A stretch of DNA of 27,038 nucleotides from Pseudomonadota bacterium (GCA_023423995.1 JAFAEL010000057.1:1-27038); one strand, 5' to 3'; shown: positions 15,307 through 25,543, counted from the first letter of the stretch. Program-made: numbers and translations. Notes: generated by a model from the letters alone, not told the origin.

Positions 15307-16632
15307 ATGGTCAATTCGGGCGATACCATCTTCGCCCTCGCCTCCGGCTTTGGCCGGGCCGGCATCGCCGTGATTCGGTTGTCCGGCCCGGGCAGCCGCG
15401 GCGCGGTCGAGACGCTGTTGGGCGGCGGGCTGCCGGCGCCGCGCCGGGCCTCGCTGCGCCGCCTCCGCGATCCGGGGACAGGCGAGCCTCTCGACCAGGC
15501 GCTGGTGCTCTGGCTTCCGGGTCCCGGCAGCTTTACGGGCGAGGACCAGGCGGAGCTTCACATCCACGGCGGGGTCGCAGTCCGTGACGCCGTGCTGCGA
15601 GCCCTGGCCGGGCTCCCCGGCCTGAGGGCCGCCGAGCCCGGAGAGTTCACCCGGCGCGCCTTCCTGTCCGGTCGCATGGACCTTTCGGCCGTCGAGGGGC
15701 TCGCCGACCTGATCGATGCCGAGACGGAGGCGCAGCGGCGCCAGGCTTTTCGCCAGCTCGAGGGCGCCCTCGCCGGCAGGGTCGCCGATTGGCGCGAGCG
15801 CCTGGTCGATGCACTCGCCCTGGCCGAGGCGGGTCTCGATTTCACCGACGAGGCGGATGTGTCGGAGGCGGCGAGCGCCGAAGCGGCTGCGATCTTTCAT
15901 GCTGTCGGGAATGAGGTCAGCGCGGAACTGGCCCGTGCGGGCACGGGCGAGCGCCTGCGGGAAGGGTTTGTGGTCGTGATCGCGGGACCGCCCAATGCCG
16001 GCAAGTCGACCCTCCTGAACGCCCTAGCCCGGCGTGAGGTCGCGATCGTCTCGCCACATGCGGGCACGACCCGCGACGTAATCGAGGTGAGGTGCGATCT
16101 CGGCGGGCTGCCCGTCACCTTCGTCGACACGGCCGGGCTGCGCGAGGCGGCCGACCCGGTCGAGCAGGAGGGCATCGCGCGGACGCGGAAACGTGCGCGC
16201 GATGCGGATCTCGTGCTATGGCTGCTTGCCCCCGGCGGGGCGGCCGAGCCCGACGAAGAACTCGGCGCGGCGCCTGTCGTCAGGGTCGCGACGAAGCGCG
16301 ATCTTGCGCCGGCACAGCCCGGTGCCGATCTCGCCGTCTCGGCACCGACCGGCGCGGGGCTTGACGCGCTGATCGGGCTGGTCCGGGAACGGGCCGAGTC
16401 GAGCCTGACCGGGGCGGGCGACGCCGTCATCACGCGGGAGCGCCATCGGCGAGCCCTGGAGGATGTGGCCGCGGCCCTTGCCCGCGCCGGGGAGGCCCAG
16501 CGCATCGGGCACGAGGAGCTGGCGGCCGAGGACCTGCGGCTCGCCGTGCGGGCTCTGGGCCGGATCACCGGCCGGGTGGACGTGGAAGAGGTCCTGGACC
16601 GGATCTTCGGCCAGTTCTGCATCGGGAAGTAG
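15307..16632 (+). CDS. mnmE: tRNA uridine-5-carboxymethylaminomethyl modification GTPase MnmE
   Basis: With MnmG, modifies the wobble uridine (U34) of certain tRNAs. 441 residues. N-terminal formyl-THF-binding domain (DTIFALASGFGRAGIAVIRLSG), central helical domain with SGRMDLSAVEGLADLIDAET, and an inserted G domain: P-loop GPPNAGKST near 228, GTTRDVIE, DTAGLRE. The G4 motif is TKRD instead of NKxD, a variant base-recognition residue. The protein ends in FCIGK, the conserved C-terminal CxGK with the essential cysteine. The ATG at 15307 was chosen because the family begins here; the frame extends upstream to 15199 without family sequence. Confidence 0.96.
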   Translation: MVNSGDTIFALASGFGRAGIAVIRLSGPGSRGAVETLLGGGLPAPRRASLRRLRDPGTGEPLDQALVLWLPGPGSFTGEDQAELHIHGGVAVRDAVLRALAGLPGLRAAEPGEFTRRAFLSGRMDLSAVEGLADLIDAETEAQRRQAFRQLEGALAGRVADWRERLVDALALAEAGLDFTDEADVSEAASAEAAAIFHAVGNEVSAELARAGTGERLREGFVVVIAGPPNAGKSTLLNALARREVAIVSPHAGTTRDVIEVRCDLGGLPVTFVDTAGLREAADPVEQEGIARTRKRARDADLVLWLLAPGGAAEPDEELGAAPVVRVATKRDLAPAQPGADLAVSAPTGAGLDALIGLVRERAESSLTGAGDAVITRERHRRALEDVAAALARAGEAQRIGHEELAAEDLRLAVRALGRITGRVDVEEVLDRIFGQFCIGK

Positions 16633-16636
16633 GTAG

Positions 16637-16652
16637 CGTTTCACGTGGAACA
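16637..16652. promoter_or_regulatory. parS site 1, over the mnmG start
   Basis: CGTTTCACGTGGAACA; the 14-base core GTTTCACGTGGAAC differs from the perfect palindrome GTTTCACGTGAAAC at one position, a variant common among bacterial parS sites. The GTG start proposed for mnmG (16645) lies within it. ParB is encoded 3.4 kb downstream. Confidence 0.85.
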
Positions 16653-18540
16653 CTGGAGTGCAGACCGATTGCGCTACGACGTCGTCGTGGTCGGCGGCGG
16701 CCATGCCGGCGCCGAGGCGGCCTCGGCCGCAGCCCGGCTCGGCGCCAGGACTGCGCTCGTCACGCATGCGCGCGCGACGATCGGTGCCATGTCGTGCAAC
16801 CCCGCGATCGGGGGTCTCGGCAAGGGGCATCTCGTCCGTGAGGTCGATGCGCTCGATGGCGTCATGGGCCGAGCGGCTGACGAGGCCGGCATTCAGTTCC
16901 GGCTCCTGAACCGCCGCAAGGGTCCGGCCGTGCGTGGGCCGCGGACGCAGGCCGACCGGAAACTCTACGCGCGAGCCGTTCAGCGCATTATCGGCCAGAC
17001 CGCGAATCTCGACATCGTCGAAGGCGCCGTGGAGGATCTCACGCTGGCCGATGGCCGCGTGAGCGGCCTTGTCCTGGCGGATGGGCGCACCATCGCGGCT
17101 GGCGCGGTGGTCCTCACCACGGGCACGTTCCTCGGCGGCCTCATCCATATCGGCGAGGTGAAGATCCCGGCCGGGCGCTTCGGCGAGGAGCCGTCGCTGG
17201 GCCTGTCGCGCACGCTGGCGAGCCTTGGCCTGCCGCTCGGCCGACTGAAGACCGGGACGCCACCGCGCCTCGACGGCCGCACCATCGACTGGGCCTCGAT
17301 CGAGAAACAGCCGGCCGACGACGAACCCGTGCCATTCTCCGCGCTGACCGGTCGGATCCGTGTGCCGCAGATCGAGTGCGGCATCACGCGAACCAGCCAG
17401 GCGGTGCACGACGCGATCCGCGCCAATCTCCACCGCGCCCCGATGTTCTCCGGCGACATCAAGGGGCGGGGGCCGCGATACTGCCCCTCCATCGAGGACA
17501 AGGTGGTGCGGTTCGGGGATCGCGAGGGCCACCAGATCTTTCTCGAACCCGAAGGTCTCGACGACACAACCGTCTATCCGAACGGCATCTCGACCTCGCT
17601 TCCGGAGGATGTGCAGCGGACCATCCTGGCCGCCATTCCGGGCCTCGAGCATGTCCGCATGGTCCGCCCGGGCTATGCCATCGAATACGATTACGTCGAT
17701 CCGCGCAGCCTCGGCCCTACCTTGGAGCTGAAGCAACTCCCCGGCCTTTTCCTGGCCGGCCAGATCAATGGCACGACTGGCTATGAGGAAGCGGCCGCGC
17801 AGGGAATCCTTGCCGGCTTCAACGCGGCCCTGCGGGCCTCGGGCCAGACCGACGGGGTCACGTTCGATCGCTCGGAAAGCTATATCGGGGTCCTGGTCGA
17901 CGACCTGATCACCCGGGGGGTCAGCGAGCCCTACCGCATGTTCACCTCGCGCTCCGAGTTCCGGTTGAGCCTGCGCGCGGACAATGCGGATGAGCGGCTT
18001 ACCCCCAGGGCCATCGAACTGGGCGCGGTTGGGCCTGAGCGCCGGGCCTGGTTCGAAGTCTGGCAGCGGGATCACGAGGCGCTCCGCGGCCGGCTCGGCG
18101 AATTGTCGTTGACCCCGAACGAGGCACGTCGCCACGGGCTGGCCCTCAACCAGGACGGCCAGCGCCGCTCGGCGTTCCAGCTCCTCTCCCATCCGGGCGT
18201 GACGCTCGAGCGGCTTGCCGCGATCTGGCCCGAGCTCGGCGGCGCCTCCCCTCGCCTCGCGGAGCGTGTCGAGACGGATGCACGCTATGACGTCTACCTG
18301 GAGCGTCAGGCTCAGGATGCAGCGGCCTTCCGGCGTGACGAGTCCTACTCGCTTCCGACCGGCATCGACTTCTCGGCCCTGGCCGGGCTTTCGGCCGAAT
18401 TGCGGGCTAAGCTCGATCTCGTCCGACCGGCCACGATCGGGCATGCAGCCCGGATCGAGGGGATGACTCCGGCGGCACTCACCCTCCTTGCAGCTCATGC
18501 CAAGCAGCGCGGGCGCTCTCTCGACGGTCGGGATGGCTGA
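16645..18540 (+). CDS. mnmG: tRNA uridine modification enzyme MnmG (GidA)
   Basis: FAD-dependent partner of MnmE in wobble-uridine modification. 631 residues, normal length. The dinucleotide-binding GGGHAG is at 17-22, followed by [18 protein letters not shown], the [24 protein letters not shown] block, the second signature [51 protein letters not shown] and a C-terminal helical domain ending GRSLDGRDG. The start is a GTG lying inside parS site 1; a TTG at 16669 is a fallback. It begins 12 bp after mnmE, and its 3' end overlaps rsmG by 8 bases. Confidence 0.96.
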   Translation: MEHWSADRLRYDVVVVGGGHAGAEAASAAARLGARTALVTHARATIGAMSCNPAIGGLGKGHLVREVDALDGVMGRAADEAGIQFRLLNRRKGPAVRGPRTQADRKLYARAVQRIIGQTANLDIVEGAVEDLTLADGRVSGLVLADGRTIAAGAVVLTTGTFLGGLIHIGEVKIPAGRFGEEPSLGLSRTLASLGLPLGRLKTGTPPRLDGRTIDWASIEKQPADDEPVPFSALTGRIRVPQIECGITRTSQAVHDAIRANLHRAPMFSGDIKGRGPRYCPSIEDKVVRFGDREGHQIFLEPEGLDDTTVYPNGISTSLPEDVQRTILAAIPGLEHVRMVRPGYAIEYDYVDPRSLGPTLELKQLPGLFLAGQINGTTGYEEAAAQGILAGFNAALRASGQTDGVTFDRSESYIGVLVDDLITRGVSEPYRMFTSRSEFRLSLRADNADERLTPRAIELGAVGPERRAWFEVWQRDHEALRGRLGELSLTPNEARRHGLALNQDGQRRSAFQLLSHPGVTLERLAAIWPELGGASPRLAERVETDARYDVYLERQAQDAAAFRRDESYSLPTGIDFSALAGLSAELRAKLDLVRPATIGHAARIEGMTPAALTLLAAHAKQRGRSLDGRDG

Positions 18541-19183
18541 GTTGCACGCGCAGAGCGCGGCCGAGATCCTGGCCGGCGTTTCACGTGAAACCCGGGACCG
18601 GCTCGCCATCTACGAGGCCGAGCTTCGGCGCTGGCAGAAGGTCAAGAACCTCGTCGGCCCTAGCACGCTCGGCGAGATCTGGGACCGACACTTTGCCGAC
18701 TCGCTGCAGCTCGCAAATCTTGCTGAAGGCGAGGTATGGGCCGATCTCGGCTCTGGTGCGGGTTTTCCCGGCCTTGTGATCGCGATCGCCCGACCGAACA
18801 CGCAGGTTCACCTCGTCGAGAGCGACAGCCGAAAATGCGCCTTCCTGCGCCATGTCGCGCGCGCGACGGGTGCTCCGGCGAAGGTGTGGGAAGGTCGGAT
18901 CGAGGCCGTGCTGCCGAGGCTCGATCCCGTGCCGCAGGTGGTGACGGCGCGCGCCCTCGCGAGCCTCGATGAGCTTCTAGAACTCGCCGCTCCCCTCCTC
19001 GCGACCGGCGCGACCGGCCTCTTCCCCAAGGGGAGAGACCACCTGTCTGAATTGACGAAGGCCGCCGAATCCTGGATCTTTGAAGCGGATGCGATCCCGA
19101 GCGCCGTCGATTCCGGCGGCCGCATCCTTCGCATCCGACGCTTCGGCGGTCGTCTCGTATCTCGGCCCACGGATCCATCGTGA
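18533..19183 (+). CDS. rsmG: 16S rRNA (guanine-N7) methyltransferase RsmG (GidB)
   Basis: Methylates G527 of 16S rRNA with S-adenosylmethionine. 216 residues. The SAM-binding [10 protein letters not shown] is at 71-80, with [27 protein letters not shown] before it and [20 protein letters not shown] after. ATG at 18533 was preferred to an earlier in-frame ATG (18488) deep inside mnmG. Residues 16-20 (VSRET) are encoded by a perfect parS site. The stop overlaps the parA GTG (GTGA). Confidence 0.95.
   Translation: MAELHAQSAAEILAGVSRETRDRLAIYEAELRRWQKVKNLVGPSTLGEIWDRHFADSLQLANLAEGEVWADLGSGAGFPGLVIAIARPNTQVHLVESDSRKCAFLRHVARATGAPAKVWEGRIEAVLPRLDPVPQVVTARALASLDELLELAAPLLATGATGLFPKGRDHLSELTKAAESWIFEADAIPSAVDSGGRILRIRRFGGRLVSRPTDPS
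18578..18591. promoter_or_regulatory. parS site 2, perfect palindrome inside rsmG
   Basis: GTTTCACGTGAAAC, a perfect 14-base match to the universal chromosomal parS core, read in frame as VSRET near the RsmG N-terminus. Located 1.5 kb before parB. Confidence 0.93.
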
Positions 19184-20016
19184 CCATGCTCTCAGCCGGA
19201 ACTCCCGCGTCCGGCGCCCCTCGCGTTCTGGCGCTCGCCAACCAGAAGGGCGGCGTCGGCAAGACGACGACTGCCATCAATCTCGGGACGGCACTCGCGG
19301 CGATCGGCGAGCGTGTGCTGGTGGTGGATCTGGATCCGCAGGGCAATGCGTCGACCGGCCTCGGCATCGACCGCAAGCGGCGGGCGCTCTCGACCTACCA
19401 TGTGCTGACGGGCGAATCGGCGATGCGGGCGGTCATCCAGGAGACCGCCGTCCCCAACCTCTTCGTCGCACCCTCGACCATGGATCTCCTCGGCGTCGAA
19501 CTGGAGATCGCGAAAGAGCGGGACCGGGCGCAGCGGCTGCGCCGGGCCATCAACGAGCTGTCGCTCATGGTGCCGGAGGCCGAGCGGATCACCTATGTGC
19601 TGATCGACTGCCCGCCCTCGCTCAACCTTCTCACCATCAACGCTCTCACGGCGGCCGATGCGGTCGTCGTGCCGCTGCAATGCGAGTTCTTCGCGCTCGA
19701 AGGCTTGAGCCAGCTCATCAAGACGGTCGAGCAAGTTCGGTCGAACCTGAACCCGAAGCTCTCGATCCATGGGGTCGTGCTGACGATGTTCGATCCCCGC
19801 AACAACCTCGCCAACCAGGTCGTGGCGGATGTCCGCGAGTTCATGGGGCCGACGGTCTACGACACGGTCATCCCGCGGAACGTTCGGGTGTCGGAAGCGC
19901 CCTCGCACGGCAAGCCCGTGCTGCTTTACGACCTGCGCTGCGCCGGCTCTCAGGCGTATCTGAAACTTGCCTCAGAGGTGATCCAGCGCGAGCGTGCGCT
20001 GCAGAACGCCGCCTGA
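19180..20016 (+). CDS. parA: Chromosome partitioning ATPase ParA
   Basis: Walker-type ATPase that drives segregation of ParB-parS complexes. 278 residues. The deviant Walker A KGGVGKTT is at 23-30; VDLDPQGNASTGLGI, the DCPPSLNLLTINAL Walker B' block, and VLTMFDPRNNLANQV follow. It ends with SEAPSHGKPVLLYDLRCAGSQAYLKLASEV, a typical chromosomal ParA C-terminus. GTG start at 19180 overlapping the rsmG stop; ATG at 19186 is an alternative. It forms one operon with mnmG, rsmG and parB. Confidence 0.97.
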   Translation: MTMLSAGTPASGAPRVLALANQKGGVGKTTTAINLGTALAAIGERVLVVDLDPQGNASTGLGIDRKRRALSTYHVLTGESAMRAVIQETAVPNLFVAPSTMDLLGVELEIAKERDRAQRLRRAINELSLMVPEAERITYVLIDCPPSLNLLTINALTAADAVVVPLQCEFFALEGLSQLIKTVEQVRSNLNPKLSIHGVVLTMFDPRNNLANQVVADVREFMGPTVYDTVIPRNVRVSEAPSHGKPVLLYDLRCAGSQAYLKLASEVIQRERALQNAA

Positions 20017-20042
20017 GCTGCTGCATGGAGACGGACGCCACC

Positions 20043-20921
20043 ATGGCCGAGGAACTTGCGCGCTCGCGGCTCGGCCGCGGCTTGGCCGCTCTGATCGGGG
20101 AGGTCGACGAGGAGCCGATCGTCGAGCGCGCCCGCGGGCAGCGCAAGGTCCCGATCGAGTTCCTGCGCCGGAACCCGCGTAACCCCCGCACGCAATTCGC
20201 CGAGGCTGACCTCGAGGACCTCGCCAGCTCCATCAAGGAGCGCGGCATCATCCAGCCGATCGTGGTGCGGCCGCTGCCGAACCTGCCCGACGCCTACGAG
20301 ATCATCGCGGGCGAGCGCCGCTGGCGCGCGGCCCAGCGCGCCGGCTTGCACGACGTGCCCGTCGTCATCATCGAGGCCGACGACAAGACGGCCCTCGAAC
20401 TCGCCATCATCGAAAACGTCCAGCGCTCGGACCTCAACGTCCTCGACGAGGCCGCGGGATACGAGAAGCTGATCGCCGACCATGGCTATACCCAGGCGGA
20501 TCTCGGCTCCGTCCTTGGCAAGAGCCGCAGCCATGTGGCGAACACGCTCCGGCTGCTGAAGCTGCCGAACTCCGTGCGGAATATCGTGGCCAAGGGCGAC
20601 ATCACGGCTGGCCATGCGCGGGCGCTCCTGTCGGTCCGCAACCCGGAAGCGGTCGCCAAAAGCATCGTCGAGCAGGGTCTCAACGTTCGCGATGTGGAGC
20701 GGATCGCCAAGGCCGAGGCGGAGGAGGCGGCGGGCCCGGGCGAGGCGCCGAAGCGCCAGCCGCGCACCGTGGATGCTGATACGCGGGCTCTGGAGATCGC
20801 CCTGCAGGACGTACTCGGGCTCGTCGTGAAGATCGACAATCGCGGCTCGTCGGGCGAGTTGCGGATCAAGTATCGCTCGCTCGAGCAGCTCGACGCGCTC
20901 TGCCAGCGCCTGAAGGCCTGA
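20043..20921 (+). CDS. parB: Chromosome partitioning CTPase ParB
   Basis: Binds parS and spreads as a CTP-dependent clamp. 292 residues. The N-terminal RSRLGRGLAALIGE motif (ParA contact) is followed by VPIEFLRRNPRNPRTQF, the CTP-binding GERRWRA at 90-96, IENVQRSDLNVLDEA, and the helix-turn-helix YTQADLGSVLGKSRSHVANTLRLL near 138-161. The C-terminal dimer domain starts near 240 (RALEIALQDVLG). ATG at 20043 has GGAGACGG before it; an ATG at 20025 would add six residues. Confidence 0.97.
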   Translation: MAEELARSRLGRGLAALIGEVDEEPIVERARGQRKVPIEFLRRNPRNPRTQFAEADLEDLASSIKERGIIQPIVVRPLPNLPDAYEIIAGERRWRAAQRAGLHDVPVVIIEADDKTALELAIIENVQRSDLNVLDEAAGYEKLIADHGYTQADLGSVLGKSRSHVANTLRLLKLPNSVRNIVAKGDITAGHARALLSVRNPEAVAKSIVEQGLNVRDVERIAKAEAEEAAGPGEAPKRQPRTVDADTRALEIALQDVLGLVVKIDNRGSSGELRIKYRSLEQLDALCQRLKA

Positions 20922-20946
20922 AGGCGCGCGCCGGCCCGCCCCTGCC

Positions 20947-21978
20947 CTAGCGGGAGGCGGCCGCTCGCGCCCGCGAGGCCAGGACGAACAGGGCGTGCGA
21001 GGCGGCCGCGTCGGCCAGCCCCGGCGTCTGCCGGGTCGCAAGCGCCGCCGCCTGCAAAGCCTCGATCACCTTGGCCAAACGATCCGGCGTCCAGAGCTTG
21101 AGCTGCCGAGTCGCGGCGGCCTTGCGGCGGAAATGCAGCCCGCGCCAGTTGCGGAGCGCCCCCTCGACATCGCTGCCGCCGCCGAGCCTGACCACATGGC
21201 CCAGCAGCGTGAGCCCGTGCCGCAGTGCCAGCGCGATGACGGCGGCCGGCGCCGTCCCGTGATGCGACAGCTGCTCCAGCCCGGCCTGCAATGCCAGGCG
21301 GTCGCCCAGGAACGCCGCGTCGATCACGGCGTCGATGCTCGGGCCGGAGACGTCGCTGACGACGGCTTCCACGTCCTCGCTGGTGACGCTTCCCTGGCCA
21401 TGCGCGTAGAGCGCCAGCTTCTCCAGTTCGCCGCGTGTCGCCAGGCGATCGCCGCCGAGGCTATCGGCCAGGAGATCCCGAACCTCCGGATCGATCGCAA
21501 GGCCGTAGCCGCGGAGCGTCTCCGTGATCACCGTCGCGAGATCGCGCCCGTCGTCGCTGTAGCAGGGCAGGGCGAGCGCGCGCGGAGATCCCTCGCAGGC
21601 GGTTCGCAGGGGCGCGTTCTTGGCGAGGTCGCCGGCCTCGACCACGACCAGCGTGTCGACAAGCGCCACATCGAGGCATGCTGTCACGGCCGGCGTGATG
21701 TTCCGGCCGGTCGGACGAACCCAGATCGCGCGCTTGCCGCCGAACAGGCCAAAGGTCGAGGCCTCCTCGACCAGCCGGCCCGGTTGCTCGGCGATGCTGT
21801 CGCCGTCCAGGCGGATGAGCTGGAACGGATCGCTCGGATCGGCGACGGCGTTCCGGGCCGCCATTCGGGCGCGCTCCGTCACCCGGCCTGCATCGGGCCC
21901 GTAGAAGAGGAGAAGGTTGACGTCCGACCGGCGGTTCGCGACGGCCCGGTCGACGTCAGCAGCCTTGACGGCGACCAT
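20947..21978 (-). CDS. holA: DNA polymerase III delta subunit
   Basis: Wrench subunit of the sliding-clamp loader. 343 residues, with the family pattern: NLLLFYGPDAGRVTERARMAARNAV, FQLIRLDGDSI, RLVEEASTFGLFGGKRAIWVRP, LVVVEAGDLAKNAPLRTACE, then RGYGLAIDPEVRDLLADSLGGDRLATRGELEKLALYA and the C-terminal helical collar (SIDAVIDAAFLGD...). It is the last gene of the leuS-lptE-holA operon, starting 6 bp after lptE, and is convergent with parB across a 25-bp gap. Confidence 0.92.
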   Translation of the reverse strand: MVAVKAADVDRAVANRRSDVNLLLFYGPDAGRVTERARMAARNAVADPSDPFQLIRLDGDSIAEQPGRLVEEASTFGLFGGKRAIWVRPTGRNITPAVTACLDVALVDTLVVVEAGDLAKNAPLRTACEGSPRALALPCYSDDGRDLATVITETLRGYGLAIDPEVRDLLADSLGGDRLATRGELEKLALYAHGQGSVTSEDVEAVVSDVSGPSIDAVIDAAFLGDRLALQAGLEQLSHHGTAPAAVIALALRHGLTLLGHVVRLGGGSDVEGALRNWRGLHFRRKAAATRQLKLWTPDRLAKVIEALQAAALATRQTPGLADAAASHALFVLASRARAAASR

Positions 21979-21984
21979 CTCGCG

Positions 21985-22530
21985 TCACGGGGAGGTGGCG
22001 AAATAGGCGGCGAGGCGCTGCTTGATGTCGTCGGCGATCTGCGCCGCGACGCGCATGTCGGCATTGCGCGCCGCCCGCACGGCGGCGAAGCGCTGCTCGT
22101 CACGCTGGTAGCTGGCATCCGCCCGGGCGAGGCCCGCGAACACGGTCTTGCCCGTGAGATCCTTGAGGGCGAACTTCACCGTGCCGTTCAGCATCGCCTG
22201 GTCGGCCCGGCCCGTCAGCATGTCGACCGAGACGGGCTGAATCGTCTCGGCGGCGTCCAGGGAGAGCTTGTAGCGCTTCGGGCTCGGCTTGCCGGAGCCG
22301 TCGAGATCGAAGATCAGCTCGCTCCGGAGGTAGTGGCCGAACCGCTCCTGGCCGGGCGGGGTCACGGCCATCTCGACATCGATCGCGGCGAGAACGTCCT
22401 GCAGCTTCTCGCCGGTGGCGGTCGGCCCGTAGAGCGGGCGAAAGCAGCCGGCGAGCGCGAGGGTGAGGGCGCCGAGCAGCGCAAGATTACGCGGCGCGCG
22501 GCGGCTCACGCTTTTCTCAAGCCACGACAT
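21985..22530 (-). CDS. lptE: LPS-assembly lipoprotein LptE
   Basis: 181-residue outer-membrane lipoprotein that plugs LptD and helps insert lipopolysaccharide. A basic N-terminus and hydrophobic stretch lead to the lipobox LALAGC with Cys29; FRPLYGP right after the cysteine is typical of alphaproteobacterial LptE. The remainder fits the short alpha/beta fold ([41 protein letters not shown]). The start overlaps leuS by 14 bases, with GAGGATC as ribosome site. The leuS-lptE-holA order is conserved widely in Proteobacteria. Confidence 0.88.
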   Translation of the reverse strand: MSWLEKSVSRRAPRNLALLGALTLALAGCFRPLYGPTATGEKLQDVLAAIDVEMAVTPPGQERFGHYLRSELIFDLDGSGKPSPKRYKLSLDAAETIQPVSVDMLTGRADQAMLNGTVKFALKDLTGKTVFAGLARADASYQRDEQRFAAVRAARNADMRVAAQIADDIKQRLAAYFATSP

Positions 22531-25105
22531 TCACGATCCTCTGGGGGACGACGATGACCTTACGGGCGGGCTTGCCTTCCATGGCACGCTTCACGGCCTC
22601 GTGCGAGAGCGCCGCGGCCTCGATCGTGCCGTTGTCCGCATCGCGTGCCACCGTGATATCCGCCCGCTTCCGGCCGTTCACCTGGACGGGGAGGGTGATC
22701 GTGTCCTCCACGAGCAACTCGGGCACGACCTCGGGCCATGCCGCCTCGGCGACGAGCCCCTTGTGGCCGAGTACGCGCCAGCATTCCTCGGCGAGGTGCG
22801 GCATCATCGGGGCGATGAGCTGGACGAGGATGCGCGTCGCCTCGCGGGCCGCCGCGGAGCCGCCATGGCCGGCCTGCAGCTCGCTCCCGATCGCATTGGC
22901 GAGCTCGTAGATCCGGGCCACCGCACGGTTGAAGCGTAGGCCTTCGATGTCCTCCTGGATGGCGGAGAGCGTCTTGTGGGCGGCGCGGCGCAGGCTTTCC
23001 GGCCCTGCCCCGCCATCCGTGCCGGCTTCGGCCACCTCGCCCACCAGCCGCCACACGCGCTGGACGAAGCGCCAGGCGCCCTGGACGCCCTCTTCCGTCC
23101 AGATGACGTCGCGCTCGGGCGGCGAATCCGAGAGCATGAACCAGCGCGCCGTGTCGGCGCCGTAGCTCGCGATGATGTCGTCCGGATCGACCGTGTTCTT
23201 CTTCGACTTCGACATCTTCTCGATCGAGCCGATCTCGACCGGCTCCGATGTTTTCACGTGAAACGCTCGCCGGGCCCCGCCCTCGGCCTCGATCCGCACC
23301 TCGGAGGGCTGGACCCAATTGCCGGCCTGATCGCGGTAGGTCTCGTGGACGACCATGCCCTGGGTGAAGAGCCCGTCGAAAGGCTCATCCACGCCCGTCA
23401 GATCGACGCGGCGCATCGCGCGCGTGAAGAAGCGTGAATAGAGCAGGTGCAGGATCGCGTGCTCGATCCCGCCGATATACTGGTCCACCGGCAGCCAGCT
23501 ATCGACGGTATCCGGGTCTGTCGGCGCGTCGGTCAGCGTCGGGTCCGTGAAGCGCGCGAAGTACCAGGACGAATCCACGAAGGTGTCCATCGTGTCCGTC
23601 TCGCGCCGAGCCTCGCCGTGGCATTTCGGGCAGGTCACCTTCAGCCAGGCGGCGTGGCGATCGAGAGGATTGCCGGGCTGGTCGAAGGACACGTCCTCCG
23701 GCAGCGTGACGGGCAGGTCCTCCTTCGGCACGGGTACGACGCCGCAGGAATCGCAATGGATCACCGGGATCGGGCAGCCCCAGTAGCGCTGGCGGGAGAT
23801 GCCCCAGTCGCGCAGCCGGTAATTCACCTTGCGCTCGGCGAAAGGCCGGTTGCCGCGGGTCTCGGCTTCCAGCCGCCGCGCGACCTCCTCCTTGGCCTCC
23901 GCGATGGTCATCCCATCCAGGAAGCGGGAATTGATGAGGGTTCCCTCCCCGTCATAGGCCTCGTCCGTGATGACGAAGGTGGCGGGGTCCTGCCCGGGCG
24001 GGCACACGACGGGCGTGTTGCCGAGCCCGTACTTGTTCACGAAATCTAGGTCGCGCTGGTCGTGCGCCGGACAGCCGAAGATGGCGCCCGTGCCGTATTC
24101 CATGAGGATGAAGTTCGCCACGTAGACGGGCAGCTGCCAGTTCGGATCGAAGGGATGCGTCGCCCGGATGCCGGTGTCGAAGCCGAGCTTCTCGGCCTTG
24201 TCGATCGCCTCCTGCGCCGTGCCCATGCGGCGGCATTCCTCGGCGAAGGCGGCGAGTTCCGGATTGTTCGCGGCGGCCGCCTTGGCGAGCGGATGGTCTG
24301 GCGCGACGGCCAGGAACTTCGCGCCGAACAGCGTGTCCGGGCGCGTGGTGTAGATGTCGAGCGAGTCCTCGCCCGCAGGCGTCGTCGCCGGGTCGAGCGC
24401 GAAGCGGACGAGCAGCCCTTCCGAGCGGCCGATCCAGTTGCGCTGCATCAGCCGGACCTTCTCCGGCCAGCGCTCCAGCGTGTCGAGGCGGGAATCGAGG
24501 TCCGCCGCGTAATCCGTGATCTTGAAGAACCACTGCGTCAGCTCGCGCTGCTCGACGAGCGCGCCAGAGCGCCAGCCCCGGCCATCGATGACCTGCTCGT
24601 TGGCGAGCACGGTCTGGTCGACCGGGTCCCAGTTCACCTTGGCGGTCTTGCGCGCGACCAGCCCGGCCTCGAGGAAATCGAGGAACATGCGCTGCTGGTG
24701 CTTGTAGTAGGACGGATCACAGGTCGCGATCTCGCGCGACCAGTCGAGGGACAGGCCCATCGACTTGAGCTGCTTCCGCATGGTGGCGATGTTGGCGTAG
24801 GTCCATTCCTTCGGATGGACCTTGTTCTGCATGGCGGCGTTCTCGGCCGGCATGCCGAAGGCGTCCCATCCCATCGGATGGAGCACGTTGAAGCCGCGCG
24901 CCCGCTTATAGCGGGCCACCACGTCGCCCATCGTGTAGTTGCGGACGTGGCCCATATGGATGCGCCCCGACGGGTAGGGGAACATCTCCAGCACGTAGTA
25001 TTTCGGCCGGGGATCATCGTTGTGGGTGCGGAAAAGCTCGCGCTCGGACCAGACCTCCTGCCAGCGCGGTTCTGTTTCCTTCGCGTTGTATCGCTCGACG
25101 GCCAT
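22517..25105 (-). CDS. leuS: Leucyl-tRNA synthetase
   Basis: Class I synthetase charging tRNA-Leu. 862 residues, normal bacterial length. HIGH-type motif in [14 protein letters not shown] (HMGH at 50-53), an inserted editing domain (about 230-420, with [22 protein letters not shown] and [15 protein letters not shown]), [18 protein letters not shown] followed by a cysteine pair, KMSKS near 630, and the C-terminal anticodon domain. ATG at 25105 was chosen over a GTG two codons earlier. Its coding strand carries a parS-like site near codon 616. First gene of leuS-lptE-holA. Confidence 0.97.
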   Translation of the reverse strand: MAVERYNAKETEPRWQEVWSERELFRTHNDDPRPKYYVLEMFPYPSGRIHMGHVRNYTMGDVVARYKRARGFNVLHPMGWDAFGMPAENAAMQNKVHPKEWTYANIATMRKQLKSMGLSLDWSREIATCDPSYYKHQQRMFLDFLEAGLVARKTAKVNWDPVDQTVLANEQVIDGRGWRSGALVEQRELTQWFFKITDYAADLDSRLDTLERWPEKVRLMQRNWIGRSEGLLVRFALDPATTPAGEDSLDIYTTRPDTLFGAKFLAVAPDHPLAKAAAANNPELAAFAEECRRMGTAQEAIDKAEKLGFDTGIRATHPFDPNWQLPVYVANFILMEYGTGAIFGCPAHDQRDLDFVNKYGLGNTPVVCPPGQDPATFVITDEAYDGEGTLINSRFLDGMTIAEAKEEVARRLEAETRGNRPFAERKVNYRLRDWGISRQRYWGCPIPVIHCDSCGVVPVPKEDLPVTLPEDVSFDQPGNPLDRHAAWLKVTCPKCHGEARRETDTMDTFVDSSWYFARFTDPTLTDAPTDPDTVDSWLPVDQYIGGIEHAILHLLYSRFFTRAMRRVDLTGVDEPFDGLFTQGMVVHETYRDQAGNWVQPSEVRIEAEGGARRAFHVKTSEPVEIGSIEKMSKSKKNTVDPDDIIASYGADTARWFMLSDSPPERDVIWTEEGVQGAWRFVQRVWRLVGEVAEAGTDGGAGPESLRRAAHKTLSAIQEDIEGLRFNRAVARIYELANAIGSELQAGHGGSAAAREATRILVQLIAPMMPHLAEECWRVLGHKGLVAEAAWPEVVPELLVEDTITLPVQVNGRKRADITVARDADNGTIEAAALSHEAVKRAMEGKPARKVIVVPQRIVNVVA
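23251..23264. promoter_or_regulatory. parS site 3 (one mismatch), inside leuS
   Basis: TTTTCACGTGAAAC, differing from the perfect core GTTTCACGTGAAAC only at the first base. It is read on the leuS strand within FHVK. It lies 4.7 kb from site 2 and 6.6 kb from site 1. Confidence 0.7.
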
Positions 25106-25285
25106 TTTCACTGTGTTTGGAATATGGGGGCTGGGCGCCTCTATGTCATTGTCGGGGAAAGAAATCGACCCATCGCGGTGCCTTCCGCATAGGCGCTGCC
25201 TTTATACGAGCGGGTCCGTAGCCACCTCGAAACACTATGGCGGGTCGCGTAGCGCCGGGCATCTCATCCGGTTGCCCTCCCCGCC

Positions 25286-25543
25286 ATGGCTCGTGTCGAT
25301 GTCCAGACCCTCCTTTGCCCGCGCTGCGGCCTTCTCACGCGGGCGCTCGAGGGCGACGAAGTGCTCGTCCTGATGATGGACCAGTCCGCCTGGGCACAGG
25401 CCTGCTGGCACCGGGCCGAGACCCGTTCTCCGCTGGGCTGCGCCCATTATCGCAAGGGCGTCTCGAATACTTGTGCGCCTGACAAGAACAGCGCGAGGGC
25501 AGCAGCGAAGAACCTATGTAGATCTCCGTTAACCATAGCGTGA
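25286..25543 (+). CDS. Hypothetical protein with CPRC motif
   Basis: 85 residues, not assigned to a family. The first 60 residues (MARVDVQTLLCPRCGLLTRALEGDEV...) use GC-rich third bases like the neighbouring genes and contain CPRCG and a later Cys/His pair (ACWHRAE, GCAHY), a possible small metal site. From about residue 61 the codons become AT-rich (AAT ACT TGT, CTA TGT AGA), and the tail (APDKNSARAAAKNLCRSPLTIA) looks like run-on into non-coding sequence, as if an earlier stop had been lost. No convincing ribosome site precedes the ATG. Confidence 0.5.
   Translation: MARVDVQTLLCPRCGLLTRALEGDEVLVLMMDQSAWAQACWHRAETRSPLGCAHYRKGVSNTCAPDKNSARAAAKNLCRSPLTIA
25529..25536 (+). promoter_or_regulatory. 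TTAACCAT motif, possible CtrA half-site
   Basis: TTAACCAT followed ten bases later by TTAA (25547-25550) in an AT-rich patch; TTAACCAT...ATGTTAA forms an imperfect inverted repeat. It is 115 bases upstream of the small gene at 25652. It resembles a CtrA half-box but a chance match is possible. Confidence 0.3.

Noticed and set aside
16216..18609. 797-codon minus-strand open frame opposite mnmE/mnmG
   Set aside because: Arginine/aspartate-rich translation without family motifs; MnmG and MnmE are clear on the plus strand.
19080..20042. 613-codon frame fusing an upstream stretch to ParB
   Set aside because: The upstream part is out of frame with parA and has no family sequence; ParB begins at 20043.
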